NCBI GenBank assembly: GCA_002337145.1
Contig: DDFK01000002.1
Coordinates: 868,001 to 932,000 of the forward strand
DNA: 64,000 nucleotides
Source: Chitinophagaceae bacterium UBA1930
Lineage (GTDB): Bacteria > Bacteroidota > Bacteroidia > Chitinophagales > Chitinophagaceae
Direction: 5' to 3'
This document shows positions 10,101 through 21,400 of this stretch, one piece after another (positions within the stretch are counted from its first letter, which is position 1; the number at the start of each line of letters is the position of its first letter). A program made the translations under genes and the position numbers. The notes below the pieces were generated by a model. It was not told where the DNA came from. It made no database searches and saw only the letters and a list, made by a program, of their open reading frames with translations.

Positions 10101-11697
10101 TTCGGACTCAACAGTAGCCAATAATCAATGGTTTGGGTTTACTGTACCAATAAATATTACTTCGGCAGGCACTTATTATTTTGGTATGGGGGCGGATAAC
10201 TTGATAAGGATTACGATTGATGGTGTATTGTTTAGGTTAGATACCAATATAAGCCATACCAATGAGAATTTTAAGATATGGCAAATTTATCCTAAGTATC
10301 TTAGTGCTGGTGTGCACCAAGTTAAAATGGAAGGATTAAATAGGGAAGATGTGGCAGGCTTTGGTGTGGAAATATATAACAATACCAAGGCTCAACTAGA
10401 TACAGCAACAAGTTATAGTAGTTTAAATCTGCTTTTTTCTACAAAACAGTTAATTGACCAGAAATTCCCTTCATCCTATTCCTGTCCAAGTGGTTACGGG
10501 CTTATAGACAATGGTGGGGTACTTGCTTGTAGGATTAGCGACTCTGTACCAACATTTCAAGCAGGTACTTGCTACTCCGCCATCACAGACACCGTAGTAA
10601 ATCCATATACTTACGGCATCCTCGGTAATTTCCGTGCAGATACTACTTATACCTATTATGGGGCAAGAACAGAAACAGATCCATCATCGGCAACCAATAT
10701 CCGACGCTTTGGTACATTCAGCGACTTTACACCTTTCTGGAGCTTCAATAGCGGTCAACTAAAAGCCCAGCCAGATACAACCAGGTGGGTATGGAACAGC
10801 ACCATGACCCTGTTCAACAAACGTGGTTTCGAATTGGAAAACAAAGACCCATTAGGCAGGTACAATGCCGGATTATATGGCTATAACCAAACGCTGCCAA
10901 CAGCTGTGGTACAAAACAGCCAATACAGGGAGGCTGCATTTGAAGGTTTTGAAGATTACAGCTATAATTCCAACACCTGCGATACAGGCTGCAGTGTGGG
11001 CAGGCATTTTGATTTCGGTTTCTACAACAGTTCTATAGATTCTACACAGAGCCATACAGGTAAATACAGCTTGAAAGTACCGGCAGGTACCGATAAAGGT
11101 ATTGCCGCAAACACAGGTACTGGAGGCTTTGTTGACCCTTCACTGGTATTTGCCACCAATACCAATTGTGGGGCCACCAGGCTAAAAAGTATAAAAACAG
11201 ATTCAACTGCAATACTGCCTATCTTCTCCCCATTGAATGGTAAGAAAGTGCTGTTCAGTGCATGGGTCAAAGAAATTAGGGACTGCAAATGCGAAAGCTA
11301 TACGGGCAATAGTGTAGTAATGGTAATAACTACATCCGCAGGAAGTAGCAGCTACACTTTTTACCCCAAAGGAAATATTATTGAAGGGTGGCAACGCTAC
11401 GAAAATATAGTGAACCTCCCATCCAATGCCACTTCCATCAGTATCAGCCTTAAGGCAACAGGCACAAGCGACGTGTATTTTGACGATATACGCCTACATC
11501 CATTCAACGCAAACATGAAATCCTTTGTGTACAATCCAATCAACCTCCGGTTGATGTCCGAACTGGATGAAAACAACTATGCAACATTTTATGAATACGA
11601 TGATGATGGTACCTTGATAAGGGTAAAAAAAGAAACCGAACGTGGTATCAAAACAATCAAAGAAACAAGGAGTGCATTGCGTAAAGAAGACCAATAA
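4141..11697 (+). CDS. Giant RHS-associated surface protein, SpvB/TcB-like N-terminus and PA14 domain
   Basis: 2518 residues with a signal peptide (cut near VLAG, residue 29). Residues about 107-160 read LFSGDFSYNIPLLDVGG...GLGWNINPGTITR, the start of the SpvB/TcB-type beta-propeller-shell module seen in insecticidal Tc B-components and Bacteroidota RHS leaders. A PA14-type carbohydrate-binding domain lies at about 627-762 (LYGEYFNN, SSDDGVRLWLN, IRLFW). A second PA14-like segment is near 1975-2080, and a CBM-like jelly roll (KVLFSAWVKE...YFDDIRLHPF) near 2260-2455. The extreme C-terminus (FYEYDDDGTLIRVKKETERG) resembles a YD repeat, as though continuing into the RHS protein encoded 0.8 kb downstream. 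I infer a two-protein shell, this protein acting as the TcB-like half. It has no RHS core or toxin tip of its own. Confidence 0.75.
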   Translation: MIQQLSARFQKATAFFLLTLFYCQTVLAGIPHGNAIAMGNREYNPRKQASLFGGMDNNKMAVSGTTVKQDKAAAAPTFSIANNQAFFGGPTQPEMQAFSSVNASNMVDLFSGDFSYNIPLLDVGGYPVNIAYRGGITMDQEASWVGLGWNINPGTITRNMRGLPDDFNGTADSITKTTSIKENKTVGVTAGADLELIGLPKIGSANLGVFNNNYKGWGIETGLNASINSGSKGAGSLTGGLSLTNNSQDGLTIVPSLSVRLSQKENDNKSGFGESFSISAPYNSRTGLRALQMSAGINQSKVDKDNQTHSGANDYASSISFANPSFTPTISMPYTSRQFSFTAKVGLENKPSHPNFFVSGYVSTQTIDPGDQVSKLPAFGYLNFQNTNNDASSLLDYNREKEIAYREKPAMPHIGVPSYTYDVFSITGEGTGGMFRPYRGDIGYVYDHLMKTKDKSDRLSVDLGFGDVFHGGVDLNVNRSYTQSSPWIDENVLGRTVRFRKSAGLFESAYFRNPGEKSINSKAFYDAIGGDDVVAPDLYQASVSSATITATNFLNRYKNKSFVGKTAVNEASVVKQQRDKRTQVITYLTAKDAETVSTSKYIESYQLNSFNRASCLPVFNINPQTDGTGLYGEYFNNTDFTGAPTVTKVEGPINGYWLDAPEAGINGDYFSIRWTGKIKAPVTGAYILKTSSDDGVRLWLNDSLLIDDWTLHPELPNTATVNLVAGEFYKVRLEFFDQEEEAAIRLFWSYPSQSEVLIPQKYMYPPSSEIFSNTSGIVTRERRVNAFRKPNHISEIDVLNADGRKYQYGIPVYNLKQKETTFAIDKSKGNAATGLAGYVNGSDNTTSNTKGKDNYFSSEEIPAYAHSFLLTGIVSPDYVDLTGDGISDDDLGDAVKFNYTRTAGIANPYEWRAPYVTDSVTYNEGLKSDSRDDKGNYVYGKKELWYLNSIQSKNMVAAFFLEDRQDVLEISETGAKTASGKTKLLRKIALYNKAEFLLKDTFATPVKTVYFEYSYELCRGVNAGVNPSLYDTGKLTLKKIWFSYNGNNKGQQNPYVFKYHANNPRYNIKSYDRWGNYKNPANNPSGLNNAEYPYTLQDSTISADNVAAWTLQEIKLPSGGRIKVDYESDDYAYVQNRRAMQMFQIKGFGSSNFLPSGTNNALYAKGNVTNPVADNLFVFVQVNQTVASNTDVLKKYLDGIDKLYFKLNVQVPGDKWGSGYENIPCYADVESYGYMNANTIWIKLKGIDLDGNLGGKYSPLAKAATQFLKLNLGSKAYPGSETGDDINVGDAVKILFSQVDNILNTIRSFDINARSKGWMKNVDLSKSFVRLTCPTYKKMGGGARVKRVSVYDNWNAMTGQKEAKYGQEYTYTTTKEIDGKKTVISSGVASYEPGLGGEENPFHLPIEYIERASALAPVTMGYTEEPLGESFFPSASVGYSKVRVRSINTEKTRSANGYEETGFYTAYDFPTLVDRSMIDENTKKRFKPALSNFLRINARHYLTISQGFKVELNDMHGKMRSQASYPETDPDHPISYTENFYRIENQNADVKQLANTVMAMAPDGSIDTAALIGKDAELMLDMREQRTVVNGINANINSEFFSFGLPPFLLLLSFLNLAQREETQFRSAAATKIIQRYGILDSVVHIDKGSKVSTKNMLYDSETGDVLLSRTQNEFNDPIYNFSYPAHWAYEGMGMAYKNIGVTLDKVFIRNGKITSGLPSGKTEADFFASGDEIFINSKPKTGTGADACNDAYATFPVQGRIWAIDANVVSGGTKSIYFIDKDGQAFTGNDISLTITRSGRKNMGGGVGAVSTLANPLIYNSGTHQYSIQLNTDSKVVNASVAKFKQLWKVADKKKMATDTYSNCPTGYGYSNTLNACVADTTVIVGDSIHTCLIEKTNQDYSCCGSFVYSSFNVYNSVFNREQINYSNAFWKSGYDSKCGYTPPNSRIAETDSSINNTDSLLTGRSGTSSPVYTTGPMNRSAVWACSDSTVANNQWFGFTVPINITSAGTYYFGMGADNLIRITIDGVLFRLDTNISHTNENFKIWQIYPKYLSAGVHQVKMEGLNREDVAGFGVEIYNNTKAQLDTATSYSSLNLLFSTKQLIDQKFPSSYSCPSGYGLIDNGGVLACRISDSVPTFQAGTCYSAITDTVVNPYTYGILGNFRADTTYTYYGARTETDPSSATNIRRFGTFSDFTPFWSFNSGQLKAQPDTTRWVWNSTMTLFNKRGFELENKDPLGRYNAGLYGYNQTLPTAVVQNSQYREAAFEGFEDYSYNSNTCDTGCSVGRHFDFGFYNSSIDSTQSHTGKYSLKVPAGTDKGIAANTGTGGFVDPSLVFATNTNCGATRLKSIKTDSTAILPIFSPLNGKKVLFSAWVKEIRDCKCESYTGNSVVMVITTSAGSSSYTFYPKGNIIEGWQRYENIVNLPSNATSISISLKATGTSDVYFDDIRLHPFNANMKSFVYNPINLRLMSELDENNYATFYEYDDDGTLIRVKKETERGIKTIKETRSALRKEDQ

Positions 11698-11704
11698 GAA
11701 GAAC

Positions 11705-12463
11705 ATGAAAAAAAGCTATGGATATATTGTTGTGCTAGTATTGATATATACAATATCAATAGGAAAGTTGCGGGCACAAAATGGGAATAAAAGTGCAATC
11801 ATTGCCCAACTGGAAAAGCTACGCAATATATACGGATCTGCACAAGGCATCCAAACCGGTTTGACTTATTATTATGCCAATGAAAGCAGCCCGCACAAAT
11901 ACTTGGACTCCTTAAAAGGCAGCCTTTTTTTGAATGGCAAAAGTTACAGGCTATCGCTCGACAATACAGAAGCTATGGCCAATGAACGGTACAGCATATT
12001 CCTGTTCAAAGATGACAGAATCATGTACCTAAGCAAACCCGGCCAGAACATGGGTACATATAACCCTGCAATTGTGTTAGACAGTATGCTTGCTGCAACC
12101 AAAGGCATGGAACTAAAAATGACGGATAAAGATCATTACCGAACCATTAGCGTATTGTACCCCCCTGGTAATGCTTATAAAAGTGTTGCATTCACTATAG
12201 ATACCGTTACAGGCTATTTGCAAAAAAGTACCATGATAGTAAAAACGGTATATATGGCACCTGCTGCAGATGAACAGTCCTTAAAAAAAGACGGGTATGA
12301 TGAATACGCAATTGTAGAAACAAGGTTCACCACTTATAGAAAAGAAGAATTGCCACCTCTGTTCTTTGATGAAAAGGAATTTTTCAGCAAAAAAGAGAAG
12401 GAATACATAGTAACGGAAAAATACAAAGATTATAAAATATTCTTAGGATCACCTAACCTTTAA
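11705..12463 (+). CDS. Exported 252-residue protein between the two RHS giants (possibly LolA-like)
   Basis: The ATG at 11705 is chosen because it directly precedes a signal peptide (MKKSYGYIVVLVLIYT... ending LRAQ); an upstream in-frame start would lie inside the preceding gene. The mature domain has successive amphipathic strands (GSLFLNGKSYRLSLDN, YSIFLFKDDRIMYLSKP) resembling a LolA/LolB-type half-barrel, but I cannot assign it. Gaps of 7 and 10 bases to its neighbours show it is part of the operon. Its fixed place between the SpvB-like and toxin-bearing giants suggests an accessory or chaperone role in their export or assembly (inference). Confidence 0.65.
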   Translation: MKKSYGYIVVLVLIYTISIGKLRAQNGNKSAIIAQLEKLRNIYGSAQGIQTGLTYYYANESSPHKYLDSLKGSLFLNGKSYRLSLDNTEAMANERYSIFLFKDDRIMYLSKPGQNMGTYNPAIVLDSMLAATKGMELKMTDKDHYRTISVLYPPGNAYKSVAFTIDTVTGYLQKSTMIVKTVYMAPAADEQSLKKDGYDEYAIVETRFTTYRKEELPPLFFDEKEFFSKKEKEYIVTEKYKDYKIFLGSPNL

Positions 12464-12473
12464 AAGAGATGAT

Positions 12474-15400
12474 ATGTATGCTGTAAAAAGGATTGCAGTT
12501 ATGTTACTGCTGCTGGTTACAAGTACCCTGTTTGCAACAAACAGTTTTGCCAGTACTGACCCACCCATTATCCAGAAATTGGATGGAAAGGATGGGCAAC
12601 TGAAAGTGGACTCTTTCAGGACCGTTAGGAACACAAAGTTCTTTGACGCTGGTCTTGCTGCAAATATCGACACGCCGTTCTCGGTGAAGAATATCGTTAC
12701 GTTCAAACTGAACGAAGCATCCCAGCTTTTTTTGAATAAAAAGTTCACGGCTACCGTCAGCTTAAAAATAATCTATAACAAGACTACTAATGCAGGTGAT
12801 ACCAGTTCTATAATAAAAGACTTCATCATCAATTATGATTCAGCTGCAACCTACAAAAACAGGGACGTATTTGTTTTTAAAGGGGCACAGGAAGTTACGG
12901 TGCAGGTAATCAATATTTCGGTACTCTCATCAACCGGTGCAGATATAACAACAGCTATGTCACCCGCTTTGGTAGTAGAAAATGAAATGTTGGTTGGGGC
13001 AAACTATAAGTTCGACTGCTCCACTAAAGTACTTTCCTCTTTAAGCTCATCAATACCAGAAGGTATAACCAATCCCGATGAGCTTGCTGTTTCATGGGCA
13101 TCCATACTCGGTGCGGATGAATACGATATTGAATGGTCATACCTCGATTCAAGTGCCCTCTCAACTTACGACCTTTCGGATATTGCCAAACGTGATTTTA
13201 TTTTTAAGAACAATGCCACAAGGGTCACCATTACTGGCCTATCCTATGCCATACCGTTAATGTACGATAACTCCGGACGACTGTACTTCAGGGTCAGGGC
13301 AATCAATTACTCAGCAACAGGCAAAAGGATAGAGGCAAACTGGAGCAGTGTCAATTCAAGTGGGTTAGGGGAGTATGGGTTCCATGGGCATGAACGGGGA
13401 CTCAACTGGCAGGCAACAACCAGTTACGCCGAAGAAGGAAAAAGAAAGGTTGTAGTACAGTACTATGACGGCAGCCTAAGAAGCAGGCAAACCGTAACCA
13501 AAGACAACACCACCAACACGGTGGTAGTGGCCGAAAGCTTTTACGACTACCAAGGTAGGCCAGTAATACAGGTACTGCCTGCACCTACATTAAACACTAT
13601 TATAAAATACACAGCTTCTTTCAATACAGGTTTAAATGGATCCGAATACGAAAAATTCAACTACGACTCACTGGCATCACCCTCCGCTTATTGTGGTGCT
13701 GGTGCAGGTGCTATGAACACGGCAACAGGTGCATCCAATTACTATTCCACTTCCAATAGCCAGGTGTTCGTCGGTTTCAACCAGTTCATCCCTAATGCCA
13801 ATAAATTCCCCTTTACAGAAACGGAATACACACAGGACGGAACAGGAAGAATCAGCCGCCAAAGCGGTGTGGGCGACAAGCATAAGTTAGGCAGCGACCA
13901 TGAAACAAAATATGCTTATGGTACACCCGACCAAAACGAACTGGATGCACTGTTTGGTACAGAAGTGGGGGATAGGAGCCACTACTTCAAAAACATGGTA
14001 AGGGATGCCAATGGACAATTCAGCATTAGCTATGTAGACATGCATGGACGAACCATTGCTACTGCATTGGCCGGTACACCTAGTACTGTTGATTCCATTC
14101 CATTGGATAAACTGGCTTCAAATACCAGTGCTACCATTACCGAAAACCTTATTGACTCCAACAATGCAATCATTAAAGACCTGTTGATAGAGAACAAAAA
14201 AAGCCTGCTGGTCTCTACGGCAGGCAGTTACGAGTTCAACTACCAATTGAATCCCGAAAGCCTCGTAAAAGATGGCTGTACACAATCTTCCATCTGCTAC
14301 GACTGCCTATACGATTTACGCATCACCATTTCGGATGATTGCAATAATGGCAAACTGCCTAATGGTAGGGCATTCGATACCACCATACGCAATTTCTCGC
14401 TCAATGCAATAGATACTACCTGCACTGCTGCGGCTGGTTTCAGTTTCAACTTCACGTTAAGCCTTGTTCCTGGCAATTATGAAATTACCAAGGAACTGTC
14501 TGTAAGCAGGTATGCAATGGACTATTACAGAGACAGTGTGTTCATGAAAAAGAACACCTGTAAAACGCTGCAACAAATTGTAAACGAACAGCGTACCGCT
14601 TTGTACAACAACCTGCAATGCACACCCAACTGCCAGGCTTGCACCGATAGTATTGGTACATGGGATAATTTCAGGACAAAGTTCATGGAAAAAGCAGGCA
14701 TTGCCATTGCCGATACAGCATCCAACAGGGGGCTGGCATTTGCTGCTTACAACGATGCACTGGAATCATGTGCGGTACTATGCAATACCACCAACGAAGG
14801 CGACGATATAAGAAGGGCAATGTTATTGGATGTAACTGCACCAACTGGCCAATATGCTGGGCAACTGAATGATGAATACTCCATTTTCTATAAAACCGCA
14901 GATAGCCTTGCGGCATACCAAAGAAACACTGTTGTTTACTATGATGCACAGGGCAACATTGATTATGTAACGGATGAACATACAGGGCAATTGGTAAAGC
15001 CCAACTTCCTCGACTCTACCCAATTCGTCAATAAATTCAAACCATCCTGGGCAAATGCTTTGTTGAAGTTCCATCCAGAATACTGTAAACTCATTGGTTA
15101 CGAAAGCCATAATGCCAGTCATAGTTGGGACAGGCTTTTTGAAGCAACACATACATACAGGGATGCATGGAATGCAGGTTACCTGAATCCTACAGCCAAC
15201 ACTTCTACAACACCTTTTAACCGTTTTCATGCTGTATTGGCCAATAAAGATCCATTTGCCAGCGAATCAACTACCTACCAAAACAGGCTTGAAGATAGTC
15301 TTGCACAATACAGGCGAATAACAATTAATCACACAATTGTTTGGGCAAATATGTGGAGCCTATCTACCATACTCGCAAGATCATTGGGTAATAACGATAC

Positions 15401-18400
15401 AACCGGTTATGTGCATTCCTACTACAACCCATTCGATACCACCACCATGTGCGATGGCGACCTCGATATGGCATGGCGTTACTTCAGGGGCATGTACCTA
15501 CAATCCAAAAAAAGTATTGTGTATGACTGGATAAATTCGGATTGCAGTGAGGCACCCCTCGTTAATGATTTGCTAGCTGCCGGGCACCAGCTCAACTTCA
15601 ACAACGCACAAGATGCGATTAAACAAAATGGGTATGGCTATCTGCTAAATACTACAACGGGTACCGCCGCACAAAATGCAGCAGATACCAGCAAGGCTTC
15701 TTTCTACGATGCAAACTGCAAAGCCTATACACAAGCCTGGGCACAACAGCTTGGCTCATGCTACGACTCTACGGCCCTGGCATGGATTGTTCCAAGATTG
15801 ATTGATGTATGCAAAAAAGGTTCCAACCTCAACCATCCTTATGGCTCAAGCGATATTAGTCCAGATAGTACAAATATGTACAATAGTTTTGATGCGGTGA
15901 TAGTGGCATACAATGCTGCACATGGCATAACCGATGTGTACTGCGATGCAACCTTGATTACAGCCCCCAAACCTTATAACAGCCAAGCTATTTACAGTAC
16001 AAAACCTGTTTGGACAAAACCTGCCGACTGCGAATGCGACAAGATCAATTCGCTTTACGAAGAATACGGCAATAATACAGATACCACCAGTACCACTTTC
16101 TCTATTTACTTGTTCCAAACAAGACATACCAGTATGAGTAACGCCGACCTATATACCTTAATGGGTCTATGTGCAACTGGCGGCGGCCATGGCGGTAGTG
16201 GGGCAACTTGTAATTTTTTAGCCACACCAATCTCATTGCCACCCGCACTGCAATGCTACTCAGGCGATGTATGTGTAACCTGCAATACCGTTGATACACT
16301 ATACCGGTCATTCAGGCTAAAATACCCAACCGTTATACCTACCAGAGAAGATACAGATAGTGTACAGGTGCTTAAAAATAACCTGTTCGTAAACTACATG
16401 AACAGTAAACTGGGCTATAGTAAACAAGCTTGGCAATACCTCGATTTTATGCAGGCCTGTAAAATAGCAACCGACAGTTTCCCTGCCATTACCAACATAC
16501 CTACCTGCACATTAATGGATAGTTTGTTAACGGATTTCTACTGCTACTCCAGTTCATTGGAAGATTCCGTTGCCAACACTGGTCAATGTGGCCAAACCTA
16601 TTGGCAAGTGCAAGCAAGCAACGGTTTTGGGCCTTCCTACGATCATTACACATCTACCAATGTAAACGATTTTGTATCCGGTGGCTCATTGCTTTTCCCT
16701 TCGCCTGCCACTGGTTATTTTGCAGGTGGCATCCACTATACACTGCAAAGGCCAATATGCATCAATAATGCCTTTACCGCCGAATTCAGGATCAAGAATC
16801 CTATATACAATCCAGACAGCCTGCATGTAGATGGTGGTGGCGATGTGGGCTTTAGTTTTGAAGGAGATGCCATCAATACAAACGGAGCAATGTATCTGGA
16901 CAAAATCTATTTTGATTTCACCCCAGGACTTCCGGGAGCTGGTTTCTACGACTACCGCGACGTACGTTACTACGATACGGTAATGGATAGGCCAAGCAGG
17001 AATTTTGAAGACTTCCGTATCGTAAAATTGATATGTACTCCGGCCAATTACCAGATATTCTACAATGGGCAATTGCTGAAAACGGTGCCGAGGGATGGCA
17101 ATAGCTATATTACCAATATTGCTGAAATCAACTGGGCTGCTTGGGGTATGCAAAACAGGCAGATAGATTGGGTGAAATTATACAACAGCAACAACGAGCT
17201 TGTGTACACCGAAAATTTTGACGATGCTGCACACATGTCTAAACCACTGGCAGCCAGCCTTTGTCCCAAGCCCGACTGCAAAACCACGTTTGTAAACTAC
17301 TTTAATACCCGGTTGGGAACCACTTACAGTTTTGACGAAATAGCCTACCTATACAAACAAAGTTGCGGAAAACTGTTAAGCAGTTGCCTCTGCTCCACAA
17401 ATGGGTCAAAGGAAACAGTGGACACTTGCAGTATCTCTGATTTTGTGGTAACATACAACCGTCTTGATACTACAGGGTGTGGTAACGGCTTTGCAAACTT
17501 CCATATTGCCATAAAACGCGATAAAGTATTCTGCTCACCAACACAGTCTGTATCAGTAGCCCTTAGTCAATACACCACATTGACAAATGAATTAGTTTCC
17601 ACAACCTATGTAAACGTACCTGCCGATCCTGGTTACCTCGATACCTGTTTAAGTATCGTTGGTAAAGACGATATTATTTTTGCTTGCGGACTAACTGGAT
17701 GTAATAACAGTACTGGAAGTAGTTTTGGCAACAATGGGTGCAACCTATTGCTCTGTGGCAAGTCAGAACCTTTATTGCCACCCGTATCTACCAACGACAT
17801 AACCAATTGTAGCGACAGCAGCTTCTTCATCATATCCAAAGCAACCGAGCTGTACAATTATTACAGGGACTCGTTAAAGAATGTATTTGACAATGAATAC
17901 CGCAACAAATGCCTCAATGCATACAAATACGAAAGCTTTACCGTAAAACATGTGGTAAGCGAATACCACTACACCCTATACTATTACGACCAGGCCGGCA
18001 ACCTCCTAAAAACAGTGCCGCCTGCAGGTGTTAAACCCAATAGGGACAGTACCTGGCTAGTAGGCGTAAAAACGGCAAGGGCTAATGGTACTACACAGGT
18101 TCCTGCCCACAACATGGTAACCCAATACCGGTACAATACTTTAAACCAGGTAGTTAAACAAAAAACACCCGATGCCGGTACCAGCAAGTTCTGGTACGAC
18201 AGATTGGGAAGGCTCACCATTTCGCAAAATGCAAAACAGGCACCCAACAACCAATACAGTTACACCCTTTACGACGATATTGGAAGAATAACCGAAGTAG
18301 GTCAACTGGTAAGTACCGATACCATGAGTGTGGCCATCAGCCGCAAAGCATCCAGTCTGGCCACATGGATAGGCAATGTAGCAAGCACCAAAGCAGAAAT

Positions 18401-21400
18401 AACAAAAACGGTGTACGACACGGCTTACCCGCCGCTGTCTTATGTACTCAATGCCCAGAACCTGCGTAACAGGGTAGCTTATACCGTTACCTACAAAGCC
18501 AAGGCCGACATGGATACCAGCGGCCACGAAACAGGCAGCTTCTACAGTTACGATATACATGGCAATGTGGATACACTATTGCAGGATTACAAGCTGGGCA
18601 ATATGGCTGCCCATAGCAACCGCTTTAAAAAACTCGTATACCAATACGACCTTATTAGTGGAAAGGTAAACCATGTGGCCTATCAAGCCAATAAACCCGA
18701 CGCCTTCTACCACCGTTACCTATACGATGCAGAAAACAGGCTAACCGATGTGGAAACCAGTTACGATAGTATCTATTGGGAAAAAGAAGCCTACTACCAA
18801 TACTACAAACATGGCCCGCTGGCACGCACTGTTATTGGCCAGCAACAGGTACAGGGTATTGACTATGCCTACACCATACAAGGTTGGTTAAAGGGGGTGA
18901 ATACCACAATTTTCCCCGATGATTCCGGTAACCCTGGTTTAGACATGGGGCAGGATGGATTAATGGGTGTGGTAGTTAGTAGTAAGGTGGCAACCGATGC
19001 CTACGGCTTTGGCCTCTATTATTACACCGGGGACTATTACCCCGTTAACGATCTTGCGGGTTTGGGTCTCGGCATTTTCGGGGAAGTAAGCGGGCTTAAT
19101 TCCTTATACAATGGCAATATAACTGCCATGGGCACCTACATCACCAAGTTTGCCAACCAGCCCTTCCTGCTCAATATGTACAAATACGACCAATTGAACA
19201 GGTTGGTAGCTGTGCAGCCAAATACGATGTTGTTTTATGGATCACCCATTGATGATTTCAAGGAAAACATCAGTTACGATGCCAACGGTAATATACGCAC
19301 CTACAAAAGAAACGGCAACAATTCATTTACGGGCAACCAGCTTGCCATGGACGATATGTCTTACCGCTACTATTACATCAATACCAGCGGCATCAAGCGG
19401 CCTTACGACCCCACTGCAACCCTGCCCGGTGATTTCAGCGAACCAACTAACCAATTGGCAGGCGTAAAGGATGCGGTAGATGCCAACAACTATATAAGTG
19501 ATATAGACAACCAGGCCGACAGTAACTACACCTACGATGCCATTGGCAACCTTATAACTGATGCTGCTGAAGGCATTACCAATATAAGCTGGACGGTTTA
19601 TGGCAAAATACAATCCATCAGCAAAACAAGAAACGGTGTAAGTAGCACCATTACCTACAGCTACGATGCTGCAGGGCATAGGATACGCAAAAATGTGGTA
19701 ACAGGCAGTATAGACAAAACTATCTGGTATGTACGCGACGCAAGCGGCAATACAATGAGTACCTATGAATACGGCAACGACAGTTTAAACAATGGCAAGC
19801 TTACCCAAACGGAAATTCATTTATACGGTAGCAGTAGGCTAGGTATGTACAGGCCAAACAAAGATGTACAGACCTATGCACCCGATTCTTTGGTACTGAT
19901 GCCAAATTTGGGTACTGCTACAGTATTCAGTTTTGTACGTGGCAAAAAGCTATTTGAGCTAAGCAACCATTTAGGCAATGTGCTGGTAACGGTAAGTGAC
20001 AAAAAAGTACAGGTTGATTACGATAACGATGGTACTGTTGACTACTACAATGCCGATATACAAACTGCACAGGACTACTACGCCTTTGGTATGGTCATGC
20101 CTGGCAGGCAGTTCCCCGCCGTAAAAATCAGCAGGCAAGTAGCAGGTGGGGGCACGTCGGCAACTCCCGTGCAGGTGTACAGGCAGCGTTTCGAAGGCAC
20201 GCCGTACAGCCACCCTTACACCGCTGCTCCCGATGTGTTGCTGAGCAGCTACCTTAGCAACGGCAGTTGGACAAATACGCAGGGCAGCTTTACCAACTAT
20301 GCGGTACCGGGCGGCAATGCCATAGCACTGGCATCGGCCACACCAACTACCAGCAAGCTGCAATTGGTGCTCACAGTAGCTACCGGCTACAACCTCAGCA
20401 TCCGCAACTTCAGCTTCAACCACGGCAGTACCAGCGGTGGCTACACCAACTGGAGCCTCTCCATAAACGGCACAGTAGTAGGCAGCGGCAGCGTGTTTGT
20501 AAACAGCTACGGACTGGTAACCAGTACCGGCACGCCAACAGTACTGAACCCGGTGAATAACCTAACGGGCACCGTTACGGTAGAGTTGACACTTAGTGGC
20601 GGCTCGCATGGTAGTACAGATATTTTCATGCTGGATAACTTCTCCCTGAACGGCTATGTACTGGAAGATGCACCTAGCGGAGGTGGTGGCAGTGGAATAG
20701 GCTCTTCTGATAAAGATTGGTACAGGTATGGGTTTAATGGGAAGGAGGACGACAAGGACATCAGTGAAGGTGGACAGGATTATGGTATGAGGATTTACGA
20801 TGCGAGATTGGGAAGGTTTTTGAGTGTGGATCCGTTAAGTAAGAAGTACCCATTTTATACGCCTTATCAATTTGCAGGCAATGACGTAATAAGACATATA
20901 GATCTTGATGGTAAAGAACCTTTTTTACCACAAAAGTTAATGGCGGCAAAATTAATTCAAATTAATAAACAGCTATCAAAACAAGTAACTGTAATAAAAA
21001 GTTTAAAATGCCATCCAGATGGGCAAATTCTTGCTGATAAGATAAATTATGAAATTGCAAAAGAATATGCAAAGTTAGACTTTGTTCATGGCCAAATAGA
21101 CTTTCCAAGAAATAAGGTAGTAAATTTTTTTCTGGGTGATAGACAATTTACAGGTGTGGATGTTAATGGTAAATTTCATTACAAAGAAGTTGTCAACGCA
21201 GAAGGGTATTTAACTGGTAGAATAGCTCCAATAGGTGGGACTGCTCCAGTAGTTGGAATTAAAGGTTTCGGATCAGGAGGTGGTGCATTTGGATTAATAA
21301 AGAAAGAGTCTGATTTTATAACGTTATATAGAAATTTTGGCAAAGGAGAATATAGTGCCTTAATTGCTAACGATTTAAAGTTTACACTCCAAAATGGAGG

